Of a DNA stretch of 64,000 nt, positions 53,492 to 61,293 are shown in pieces. Both the position numbers and the translations under genes were made by a program. Each line of letters starts with the position of its first letter. The stretch's first letter is position 1. Below the pieces are notes generated by a model. It was not told the DNA's origin. It saw only the letters and a list, made by a program, of their open reading frames with translations, and ran no database searches. The stretch spans positions 155,566 through 219,565 of the forward strand of contig CAITUV010000017.1 in the NCBI GenBank assembly GCA_903895725.1, written 5' to 3'. This DNA comes from an uncultured Myxococcales bacterium (GTDB lineage Bacteria; Myxococcota_A; UBA9042; CAIXZC01).

Positions 53492-56172
53492 CGGACCGCC
53501 TCGTAGCGGCCGACGCACATCCTGCACGCGGGGTGGAAGCCGGCCCGCTCGATGAACTCCTTCATCTTCGGCCCGTCGACCAGGTCGGCAAGACCGGCCT
53601 CGGCCAGGCTGCCCAGCGCGGTGTCACGGCTGATCAGGGCCGGCATGTCGCACGGATACACGTTGCCGTTGACGGTCACGAAGAGGTTGAATCCAGGGGC
53701 CTGGCAGAGGAATGGTCGAGGGTCGACGGTCGCGGTCCCGGTCTGACGGGGCTGCTGGTGCACGTTGTACTGCCCGGACGAGATCAGCTCGAGCGTTCGT
53801 TCCCGGTCTGCCGGCCACGCGCGGATCTCGGGGCGGAAGTCGATGCTCACCCCGCCGGCAGCGGCAACCCGCTCCATCTCCGGGAGGATCTCGTCCAGGA
53901 AGCGGGCTGCCTCGTTCCGGTTCGGCCATCGGGGCAGCGTGGACGAGATCGGTCCGCTGATGGGGAGGAAGAACTCGTGCTTGCGGATGCCGCACCGGGC
54001 CGACAGCCGGATGAGGGCCGGCAGGTCCGAGAGGTTTTCGGACAGGATCACGGTGCTGGCAAAGGTCTCGATGGTCGGCTGCGCGGCCAGTGCCCGCATG
54101 GCCCGGACGGTCCGGTTCCACAAGCCCGGGAGCTGTCGGATCGGGTCATGGATCTCCGGCCGGCTCCCGTCGATGGAAACGACGACGCGCTGGACTCCGG
54201 CCTCGGCCAGGCGGCGGGCAAACGGCCTGTCCACGTAGTAGCCGGTGGTGATGAACATCGAGTCCAGGGCGAGCCAGCGCACCTGCTCCAGCAGGGCGAA
54301 GAGATCCTTGCGGAGCGTCACCTCGCCGCCGAAGAGATCCACCAGGCGGATCCCGAGCAGGCCGGCCTCGGTCATGGTCCGCAGGATGCGGGGCAGGGGC
54401 ATCATGGGGGTCTTGAAGTACCCCACGATGTTGCACATGATGCACCGGCACATGCACGATTCCGTGACCTGGAGACTGATGCCCCGGTGCGGCCGCATCG
54501 CCAGAGGACCGGCGAGCTCGGCCCCAGCCACTTCGACGACGAACGGTCCTCTCCGTTGCGGGGATGGAAGAGCATACCGCAGCGGAGTTCGTTCCTGAGA
54601 TCGCCAGGAGCGCATCCATCGGACAGGGTCGACGGGACCGAGGCGGGGGGGCATGGTGGCACCGGGTGCGACCAACCAGGCTTCGCGCACCGGTGCGACG
54701 AGGATTGCCGTGGAGCCCTCGACCAGGGTCTTTGCCACGTCAATCAGGTCCGCAGTCCTTTCCAGGCTTCCGGCCAGATGCACCCTGGGACCGTTGTCGC
54801 GGGCCGCTTTTCTTGCCCAGTCCGGGAGCGAAGCAGCCCATTCATGGGCGAGATGGTCTGCAGGGCCCTTTTCCACGTGGCTCCAGGCCTCCGCCGGAAC
54901 GGGCAGCAGAGCGTTTCCCTTCCTCGCCACAGGGGTAGCGGGCCTGGCCGGCGTGTCGCTTCCGGGCATCGGCCTTCCGGCGGCAGCGGGTATCAGGCAA
55001 GCAGGGCATTCGTGCAGTCGGTGGCACGCGAGGCACTCGGCTGCCACTACGAGCGGGACCGGGCGCCCCTCCTCTGGCTGGTGCCACAACTGGCCCCAGG
55101 TCAACAGCGTGTCCAGTCGGACCGGGTTGGATACCGGCAAATCCGGCAACCACCGCGACCAACTGCCGTCCGGCTCGGCCATCCAGGTCTCGCCGCGGTA
55201 GGGGGCCAGCCGTCGTCGTCCCGCCCTGAACGGGCATGCGGCCAGGTCGAACTGCAGCGGGGTCTTCTTCCGCTGGAGGACGAGGTGTCCGGGATAGTCG
55301 GCGCTGAGCGGGACCAGGGCGTCGATGCTCCCGACAGGCCAGCGGTCCGGCTCGAACCCGGGGCATGTGCCCAGGCGCGCGCAGCCGACGCACGCCCACG
55401 CCCCGGGTTGGGGTGCTCTTTCGGAGGGGGACGCTGGGGCCGACTCCGGGACGATGGCCTCCGTCCGAGGGGTGGGCAGCAGGCAATACGGGACTTCCCG
55501 AATCTCGAGCACGACCCCGGCCAGAGAAGCGGCCGGCGCGAGTGTGCCCAGCCAGTCACGCAGGGCAGCCAGATGCGGGGCGGCCGTATGGAGCGAGTCA
55601 AAGCCGGCCCGCCAGATCCCCCTTGGAGGCATCAGGACGAAGGGAACCCCGGGAAGGAGGGCCGTGAGTGCGACCATGTCCTCGGCGGTGGCCGACTCGA
55701 CCAGCTCCCGAGTCAGCAGGCAGCGGATCTCGACGTCCACCCCCGCCTCCCGAAGTAGCCGGATGCCCGCCACGGTCTGGTCGAACGAGGCGTCGCCGGT
55801 CACGCGGTCGTGGACTTCCCTTGGGCCGTGCAGGCCGACCCGTGCGCGGGCCAGCCCCGATTCGGCAAAGGCCCGTGTCCACTCGGGCCGCGAGAACAGC
55901 CTCGCATTGGTCTCGATGGACCAGGGCATCCGGGAGAGCTTGAGGAAGCGGAGCAGGACCTTGAGGTCGTGGCGGCAGGTGACTTCGCCGCCGGCCAGGT
56001 GAACGCCCGTCGCGCCGCCTCGGAACGCCCGGGCCACGACCGTCATGAGCTGCTGCAAGGGCAGCTCGGGGATGCCCGAGACGTCGCAGAAGACGCACCG
56101 GTTGTTGCACCGGCCGCCGACCTGGATCTCGGTCCAGCGTTCTCGCCCCTGTCCGCTTCTCCGGCTTCCCAC
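53488..56172 (-). CDS. Fusion of two radical SAM domains
   Basis: An 894-aa protein with two complete radical SAM modules. The first, CNNRCVFC at residues 22-29, is followed by GGEVTCRHDLKVLLRFL. The second, CMCRCIMC near residue 572, is followed by LFGGEVTLRKDLF. Between them lie CVGCARLGTC and CLACHRLHECPACL, which look like auxiliary Fe-S sites. The C-terminus has CQAPG, CDMP and CRMC, a SPASM-like set. The start is GTG 56172 (AAGGAGG about 10 nt upstream); a promoter at 56200-56228 rules out earlier starts. First gene of a four-gene operon. Two SAM radical sites on one chain suggest two-step modification of one substrate, as in some RiPP maturases and lipid enzymes (inference). Confidence 0.85.
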   Translation of the reverse strand: MGSRRSGQGRERWTEIQVGGRCNNRCVFCDVSGIPELPLQQLMTVVARAFRGGATGVHLAGGEVTCRHDLKVLLRFLKLSRMPWSIETNARLFSRPEWTRAFAESGLARARVGLHGPREVHDRVTGDASFDQTVAGIRLLREAGVDVEIRCLLTRELVESATAEDMVALTALLPGVPFVLMPPRGIWRAGFDSLHTAAPHLAALRDWLGTLAPAASLAGVVLEIREVPYCLLPTPRTEAIVPESAPASPSERAPQPGAWACVGCARLGTCPGFEPDRWPVGSIDALVPLSADYPGHLVLQRKKTPLQFDLAACPFRAGRRRLAPYRGETWMAEPDGSWSRWLPDLPVSNPVRLDTLLTWGQLWHQPEEGRPVPLVVAAECLACHRLHECPACLIPAAAGRPMPGSDTPARPATPVARKGNALLPVPAEAWSHVEKGPADHLAHEWAASLPDWARKAARDNGPRVHLAGSLERTADLIDVAKTLVEGSTAILVAPVREAWLVAPGATMPPRLGPVDPVRWMRSWRSQERTPLRYALPSPQRRGPFVVEVAGAELAGPLAMRPHRGISLQVTESCMCRCIMCNIVGYFKTPMMPLPRILRTMTEAGLLGIRLVDLFGGEVTLRKDLFALLEQVRWLALDSMFITTGYYVDRPFARRLAEAGVQRVVVSIDGSRPEIHDPIRQLPGLWNRTVRAMRALAAQPTIETFASTVILSENLSDLPALIRLSARCGIRKHEFFLPISGPISSTLPRWPNRNEAARFLDEILPEMERVAAAGGVSIDFRPEIRAWPADRERTLELISSGQYNVHQQPRQTGTATVDPRPFLCQAPGFNLFVTVNGNVYPCDMPALISRDTALGSLAEAGLADLVDGPKMKEFIERAGFHPACRMCVGRYEAVR

Positions 56173-56199
56173 GGTGACCGGACCTCCTTTCGCTGCACA

Positions 56200-56228
56200 A
56201 AGATAAGCGCGACGGTGCGGCGGCTCAA
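56200..56228 (-). promoter_or_regulatory. Promoter of the radical SAM operon
   Basis: On the minus strand TTGAGC (56223-56228), 17-nt spacer, TATCTT (56200-56205), giving a leader of about 20 nt to the GTG at 56172. It is divergent from the promoter at 56237. Confidence 0.5.
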
Positions 56229-56236
56229 GACAATCC

Positions 56237-56265
56237 TTGACTTCACCGCGTGCGCGGTGTTGAAT
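56237..56265 (+). promoter_or_regulatory. Promoter of the HEAT-repeat gene with a palindrome in the spacer
   Basis: TTGACT (56237-56242), 17-nt spacer, TTGAAT (56260-56265). The spacer consists of the perfect palindrome CACCGC-GTGC-GCGGTG (56244-56259), a likely operator that could control both divergent promoters. Confidence 0.5.
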
Positions 56266-56296
56266 CTTTGCTCGACTGATTTGGGAGGGGGAGAGG

Positions 56297-58219
56297 ATGA
56301 ACGGACATCGCATTCTTGCCTGCGTGGTGGCAGTCCTGGCACTTCTGAGCACGGCTCCGCTGGTCGCTGGGCCCAAGAAGCCGGCCAAGGTGGCTGCGCC
56401 GACACTGGACAAGGATCTTGCCAACGAGATCTTCGCCGTGCTCGAGCGCGGGACCCGCAGCGCCGACATGGAGACCCGCGCGACGGCCGTTGCCAGCATC
56501 GCACGCGTCCGGCCCGAAGTGCTCAAGGACTACGTCGTGGACGCGCTCAAGGACCCGCAGTGGATCGTCCGCAGGGCATCGATTGCGGCGCTCATCCGGA
56601 TCAAGGATACCGCCTATCGGGAGGCCCTGGGGCAGGCGATTGCCAACTCCACGCTGTACGAGCGCAAGGAGCTGAGCCCCCTGGCCCTGGTCCTGTCCCT
56701 GCCCATGGAAGAGGCCATCCAGCTCCTCGAAGAGGCGCTCACCAAGGTCAAGGATGTGCGGGACATCATCCTCCAGGAGATCTTCCGCAAGGATTCGCCG
56801 CTTGCGGCCCAGTTCTACGAGGGGCTGAGGAAGATTCCGGCCGTGAAGCAGTGGGTCATGGACAACCTGACCATCTTCAAGGACCTCAAGATGTACCCGC
56901 TGCTGGTCAAGACCACGCCCGAGCTCGAGAAGGCCGACCTGCTCAAGGTCTTCAAGTACCTCGAGACGCTCGATGCCTCCTATGACGTGTCGTTCCTCAA
57001 GGCGTACCTGCTGCCCCCGAAGAAGGGCGTGGCACCGTACGATGAGGAAGTCGTGGAGGGGGCGGCGTTCAACCTGGCGCTGCGTGGCGATCCCAAGGGG
57101 GTCGAGATCATCCTCCCGATCTGTGACGAGAATGACATCCACCGTCAGCTCCGCTGCCTCCAGGGGGTCAAGGGGCTTGCCACCGACCCGGAGGTCAAGG
57201 AGCGGGCCAAGCTCTTCCTGTACGGCGACCCGGACCCGGACGTCCTGTATGCCGTGTACGACATCTTCGTGACCGCCAAGGACGACAGCATTTATGACCG
57301 CGTGCTCCAGCGCCTGCAGTCGACCAACCTGGGGCACCGGGCGGCCTCGGTGTTCTTCCTGGGGCGGCTCAAGGGGAATCGGGCGCTGCCGCAGCTCCAC
57401 GAGCTGTTGCGTGACGGCAGCTCCATCATCCGCCTGCGGGCCGCTCAGGCCATCGGCGAGCTTCGCCAGGCCGAGTCGATTCCGTTCCTTGCCGATGCGC
57501 TCAAGCACGACGCGGACGAGGCGGTCAAGAAGGAGCTGGTCAAGGCCCTCGGAAGCATCGGCGAGAAGTCGATCCTGGACACGGTTTCGTTCCTGATCTT
57601 CGACCCGACCGTGCGGGACGAGGCCATCGAGGCTATCTGCAAGGTGCGCCACCGGGAGGCCATCGCCACCCTGCGCAACGTGCTCCAGACCCAGTTCACC
57701 AAGGAGCAGCGCAGCGCAGCCCTCAAGGCGATCATCCAGATCAGCCCGGCCGAGGGGTTCAACACCTTCAAGGGCTGCCTCGGGTGGATTCCCGAGGGGT
57801 TCCTGGAAGAGCTGGCCCAGGAAGTGAAGGGGGAGTTCGTGCCCTACCTCGCCGCAGCGCTCGAGAGCATCAACGACCGCGTCCGGGAAGAGGCGGTCCT
57901 GGCCTTCAGGCACGTCGGTGCCGAGGCCGAGCTGAAGGTGCTCGAGCGGGAGATGTTCTCGGCCAAGGACGTGAAGCTCCGGGTCAAGATCCTGGAGCGG
58001 CTGGCCGAGCTGAAGGGGGACGCTGCGATGGAGCTGATCGGTGCGTTCTTCAAGGACGAGAACCGGGATCTCCGGCTTGCTTCGATCCGGCTGGCTGCCA
58101 AGTATGCCAAGGCCGATTCGCCCGCGGTTGCCACGCTGCGCGGGATGCTGATGGATCCGGACGAGGCTTACCGCGTAGCGGCCTCGGTCAGTCTGATGGA
58201 CATCTTCCTGGTTCCGTAG
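56297..58219 (+). CDS. Secreted HEAT-repeat protein
   Basis: A 640-aa protein with signal peptide (ILACVVAVLALLSTAPLVAG). The rest is alpha-solenoid with HEAT/PBS-lyase-like repeats: DPQWIVRRASIAALIRI, LGHRAASVFFLGRLK, SSIIRLRAAQAIGELRQAESIPFLADAL, NDRVREEAVLAFRHVGAEAEL, NRDLRLASIRLAAKYAKADS. Such scaffolds bind other proteins. GGAGGGGGAGAGG precedes the ATG. It is divergent from the radical SAM operon across a palindromic operator and followed 6 bp later by a HAD hydrolase gene. Periplasmic scaffold; partner unknown. Confidence 0.88.
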   Translation: MNGHRILACVVAVLALLSTAPLVAGPKKPAKVAAPTLDKDLANEIFAVLERGTRSADMETRATAVASIARVRPEVLKDYVVDALKDPQWIVRRASIAALIRIKDTAYREALGQAIANSTLYERKELSPLALVLSLPMEEAIQLLEEALTKVKDVRDIILQEIFRKDSPLAAQFYEGLRKIPAVKQWVMDNLTIFKDLKMYPLLVKTTPELEKADLLKVFKYLETLDASYDVSFLKAYLLPPKKGVAPYDEEVVEGAAFNLALRGDPKGVEIILPICDENDIHRQLRCLQGVKGLATDPEVKERAKLFLYGDPDPDVLYAVYDIFVTAKDDSIYDRVLQRLQSTNLGHRAASVFFLGRLKGNRALPQLHELLRDGSSIIRLRAAQAIGELRQAESIPFLADALKHDADEAVKKELVKALGSIGEKSILDTVSFLIFDPTVRDEAIEAICKVRHREAIATLRNVLQTQFTKEQRSAALKAIIQISPAEGFNTFKGCLGWIPEGFLEELAQEVKGEFVPYLAAALESINDRVREEAVLAFRHVGAEAELKVLEREMFSAKDVKLRVKILERLAELKGDAAMELIGAFFKDENRDLRLASIRLAAKYAKADSPAVATLRGMLMDPDEAYRVAASVSLMDIFLVP

Positions 58220-58225
58220 CGTTCC

Positions 58226-58942
58226 ATGGCAGCCAGCTCTCATCCGGCCCCCGCAGGAGGGGGGATTCCTCTCGTTCTGTTCGATATCGACGGCACGCTG
58301 CTGCACACCACCGGGGCGGGCGTCAAGGCGCTCAAGCGGATGTTCTTTGCCGAGTTCGACTGCCCCGACCCCTTTGCGGACTACTCGTTTTCCGGTCGCA
58401 CTGACCCGGGGATCCTGCGGGATGCGTTCCAGCGCTGCTTCGGCCGCGATCCCACGGACGCAGAGAGGGACCGTGCGGTAGCGTCCTACCTGGCGTTCCT
58501 GGACGAGGAGCTGTCACGCTCCGACGTCAAGGTGCTCCCGGGGGTGCTTCCCCTGCTCGAGCACCTGGCCGAGGCGGGAATTCCGACCGGGCTTGCCACG
58601 GGAAACGTGGAGGAAGGGGCCCGGCTCAAGCTCTCGGCGGCCGGGATCCTGCACTACTTCAAGTTCGGCGGGTTCGGGTCGGATGCCGAGCATCGGGGCG
58701 AGCTGACGCGCACCGGGATTGCCCGCGGTCGAGCCCTGGCCGGCCACGTCCCCGACGAGCGGGTGGTCATCGTCGGCGACAGCCCGCTGGACGTCGCTGC
58801 GGCCCGGTACGCCGGGGTGCGCTGCTTGGCCGTGATGACCGGCTGGACGCCGCGGGAGGAGATGGAGGCCGCCGGTCCCGACCTTCTGCTCGACGACCTT
58901 GCCGACCTGGAAGCCGTGATCCGCTTCATCTGTGCCGACTAG
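58226..58942 (+). CDS. HAD-family phosphatase (phosphoglycolate phosphatase-like)
   Basis: A 238-aa HAD-superfamily hydrolase of the Gph/PGMB type. Motif I is VLFDIDGTLL with nucleophile Asp20 and Asp22; the cap region follows (FAEFDCPDPFADYSFSGRTD); motif II is GLATGNVEEGARLKL; motif IV is VIVGDSPLDVAAARYAG. Expected to hydrolyse small phosphomonoesters in the cytoplasm; the true substrate is open. It starts 6 bp after the HEAT gene with a weak Shine-Dalgarno, so it is probably translated with it. The N-terminal dozen residues are unconserved, and a start slightly further in is possible. Confidence 0.9.
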   Translation: MAASSHPAPAGGGIPLVLFDIDGTLLHTTGAGVKALKRMFFAEFDCPDPFADYSFSGRTDPGILRDAFQRCFGRDPTDAERDRAVASYLAFLDEELSRSDVKVLPGVLPLLEHLAEAGIPTGLATGNVEEGARLKLSAAGILHYFKFGGFGSDAEHRGELTRTGIARGRALAGHVPDERVVIVGDSPLDVAAARYAGVRCLAVMTGWTPREEMEAAGPDLLLDDLADLEAVIRFICAD

Positions 58943-58943
58943 A

Positions 58944-59061
58944 CCTACAGCCCACGGCATATCCGCGGGACCCCTCCCGCGTGGTCGGGGCTGTGGGGTG
59001 ACGCATCGAGGGCCCCTCCCGCGTGGTCGGGGCTGTGGGACTATCGCCTACAGCCCACGGT
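58944..59061. repeat. Composite repeat block with dispersed repeat copies 4 and 5, between converging genes
   Basis: The 119-bp gap between the HAD (plus) and GH13 (minus) genes is almost entirely repeats. CCTACAGCCCACGG stands at both edges (58944-58957 and 59048-59061), and two copies of CCCCTCCCGCGTGGTCGGGG followed by CTGTGGG lie at 58971 and 59014. ACAGCCC and GGGCTGT elements can pair across the copies, making a bidirectional terminator likely although no T-tract is present. Confidence 0.8.
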
Positions 59062-60516
59062 TCACTGCCAGCTCAGCATGTGGTAACCCCACGGCTCCAG
59101 GTCCACGAAGAGGCCGGGATTGATCATCTCGCTGCCGTTGCGCTCGTAGACGACTCCCTTGCCCACATCGAAGAGTCGCCAGCTCCGATGCGCCAGGTCC
59201 GCCCAGGGAAGGAGCACCCTCGCCTGGCTCGAGTAGGGGGCGAGGTTCACGACCACGAGTGTTCGCACGTGTTCCTGAGCCCGCGCCCAGCAGAGCAGCC
59301 GCCGGTGGCTCTGGTTGTCGGGCCAGCCGGTCGTGGGGCACAGCTCCCACTGTCCTTTGCGGAACGGCCCCCGCAAGGTCTCCCGGAACAGGAAGTCGTA
59401 GAACCTCGACACTTCGGCGTCCGGAGACTCGACCGGGCGGCGACCTAGCTGGACCGGCAGCCGAATCCGTGCTCCCCGGGCCTGTCCCTCCTGGATCAGC
59501 AGGGAACCGGGCAAGGTGGATGCTGCCACCGCGGCTGCCTTGAGCCGAGGCAGCGCAAACGCACTGGCCGCCCGCTGCTCGTCGTGGTTCTCGAGGAAGC
59601 GAACCAGCATGCCGCCGATGCCTGCCGCCCCTTCCACGTGCTCCCGCACCGCCGGTCCATCGCTGTGCAGGAGGCGGTCCCGAAGCCGCTTGTCATACGC
59701 CAGGTCGAATCCCTGGGCCAGCAGCTCCCCCTCGAGATCCCAGTACACTTCGCCCATGAACAGGAATCCCGGACGATGAGAGCGCACCTTGCCGATGATG
59801 TCCGGCCAGAAGCGCGTCGGCGTGTCTCCGGCAGCCAGCTCTCCCCAGGTGCGTTGGAACACCTGCACCATCGGGAGCATCGCCATGTCGCACCGCACAC
59901 CGTCGCATCGGTCCGCAATGGAGCACAAAACCTCCGCCATTGCGGTACGCGTCTCCTTCTTCATGAGGTGAAGCTGCGCGGTGTCGGTCCAGGCCGGGAA
60001 GTTCGGGTCCTTTCCGTGGGCGAGGAAGCGGCCGGCGGAAGGGAAGAAACCCTCTCCCCCTTCAGGGCACGAAAGAAAGAGATCCGGGCGCTCCGTGACC
60101 CAGGGGTGGTCCACGGCCACGTGGTTGGGCACGAAGTCCAGGAGCAGCAGGACCCCCCGCTGCGACAGCTTGCGCCGAGCTACGGCGAGCCCCTCGTCAC
60201 CTCCCAGCCGCTCGTCCACCACGTACCGGTGCACCGCGTACGGCGACCCGACGACATCCTGCAAAGCAAAGTCGGTCAGTGCCTTTCGGTATTCCCCCAG
60301 CAACCCCTCGTGGGTGCTCGCAATGGCCTGACTGGCCGGACTGCGCTCCCACACCCCCATGAGCCAGAGCCCGTCGAATCCCGGTGCCACCAGCCGGTCC
60401 CATTCCTCGGCAGGTACGTCCCCCAGGCCGAATGCACGCCCGTGTCGCCGGGCGAGCGAGTCGAGCCAGGTCCACGCGTTGAGCTCGAGAATGGCAGGTT
60501 CCTTGGGCCAGAGCAT
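59062..60516 (-). CDS. GH13 alpha-amylase-family enzyme
   Basis: A 484-aa cytoplasmic GH13 protein without signal peptide. The catalytic regions are intact: region I LLDFVPNH (about 126-132), region II CDGVRCD with nucleophile Asp210, region III FLFMGEVYWD with acid/base Glu256, and region IV FLENHDE with Asp312. A C-terminal beta domain follows (LVVVNLAPYSSQARVLLPW). The family acts on alpha-glucans, trehalose or glucosyl phosphates by retaining chemistry; subfamily and substrate cannot be set by eye. The start at 60516 (MLWPKEPAI) has GGAGG 7 nt upstream. It converges with the HAD gene, has no operon partner and diverges from the beta-barrel gene. Confidence 0.92.
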   Translation of the reverse strand: MLWPKEPAILELNAWTWLDSLARRHGRAFGLGDVPAEEWDRLVAPGFDGLWLMGVWERSPASQAIASTHEGLLGEYRKALTDFALQDVVGSPYAVHRYVVDERLGGDEGLAVARRKLSQRGVLLLLDFVPNHVAVDHPWVTERPDLFLSCPEGGEGFFPSAGRFLAHGKDPNFPAWTDTAQLHLMKKETRTAMAEVLCSIADRCDGVRCDMAMLPMVQVFQRTWGELAAGDTPTRFWPDIIGKVRSHRPGFLFMGEVYWDLEGELLAQGFDLAYDKRLRDRLLHSDGPAVREHVEGAAGIGGMLVRFLENHDEQRAASAFALPRLKAAAVAASTLPGSLLIQEGQARGARIRLPVQLGRRPVESPDAEVSRFYDFLFRETLRGPFRKGQWELCPTTGWPDNQSHRRLLCWARAQEHVRTLVVVNLAPYSSQARVLLPWADLAHRSWRLFDVGKGVVYERNGSEMINPGLFVDLEPWGYHMLSWQ

Positions 60517-60592
60517 GGTGTCTCCTCCTGCCGTCATTCTACCCGGCCACGAGCGGCTGTCGAGTTCCAGCAGCGTCGCCACGTTGCCGCAG

Positions 60593-60621
60593 TGGACAGC
60601 CCGGCGGAGGCAATGTATGAT
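60593..60621 (+). promoter_or_regulatory. Promoter of the beta-barrel gene
   Basis: TGGACA (60593-60598), 17-nt spacer, TATGAT (60616-60621), 29 bp before the ATG at 60651. Confidence 0.55.
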
Positions 60622-60650
60622 CCGGCGTGCGTTCTTGCCGGAGGAGCCTC

Positions 60651-61241
60651 ATGTGCAGGGTGCTGTGCGTATGTGCCGGGATTCTCGTTGCGCTGGCCGC
60701 CTTCGACGTTCGGGCCGATGTGGCTCCAGTGCCGCTTGAGCTTCGCCTCGGGCCGTCGCTGACCGTGTATGACGGGTCGGGGGAGGAGCAGAAGGCACCG
60801 CTTGGCGACATGGATCTTGCGGCAGCCGTGATCCTCATCGAGCGCCTGCACGTCGGCCTTGGCGGCTCACTCGACGTGATCCCCGGGTCACCCGATTCCT
60901 TCCGCGGCTATGCGTTTGCCCGCATCCATTTCCCGATCTACATCGTCGAGCCGTTCCTGGGAGTCGGCGGCGGCTACCACTGGAAGCAGGTACGAGAGGG
61001 CACCGAGGCGCTGGGCGGCCCACAGACGGGCAACGAAGGGGGGACGGTCACCATCTTCACCGACGACGGCCTCTATGGTCAGTTCGAAGGCGGAGTGCAC
61101 GTCCGGATCTTCCCGAGTTTCTCCATCGGCGCCACGGGGACTCTGTTCTATGACCGCTCCTCCGCTCATGATGCCGACCCGCAGTTCCCGGCCTGGGTTG
61201 CCGTGGCCCGGGCCACGTTCGAGCTGGCCATCCGGTTTTGA
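60651..61241 (+). CDS. Outer-membrane beta-barrel-like protein
   Basis: A 196-aa protein with signal peptide (VLCVCAGILVALAAFDVRA). The mature chain is a series of amphipathic strands with glycines (LELRLGPSLTVYDGSG, HVGLGGSLDVIPGS, FLGVGGGYHWKQV, GVHVRIFPSFSIGATGTLFYD) and ends in LAIRF, the aromatic terminus recognised by the BAM machinery. This fits an eight-stranded OmpA/OmpW-like barrel. The ATG at 60651 has GGAGG 6 nt upstream; a GTG at 60627 is less likely. It converges with the PKD lipoprotein gene; copy 6 of the dispersed repeat lies in the gap. Confidence 0.8.
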   Translation: MCRVLCVCAGILVALAAFDVRADVAPVPLELRLGPSLTVYDGSGEEQKAPLGDMDLAAAVILIERLHVGLGGSLDVIPGSPDSFRGYAFARIHFPIYIVEPFLGVGGGYHWKQVREGTEALGGPQTGNEGGTVTIFTDDGLYGQFEGGVHVRIFPSFSIGATGTLFYDRSSAHDADPQFPAWVAVARATFELAIRF

Positions 61242-61255
61242 TGATGCGCATCGCG

Positions 61256-61283
61256 GGCCCCTCCCGCGTGGTCGGGGTTGTGG
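61256..61283 (+). repeat. Dispersed GC-rich repeat, copy 6 (convergent gap)
   Basis: Core CCCCTCCCGCGTGGTCGGGG between the converging genes ending at 61241 and 61294; like copy 5 it is preceded by GCATCG and followed by TGTGGG. Confidence 0.85.
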
Positions 61284-61293
61284 GGGGCGGCGC

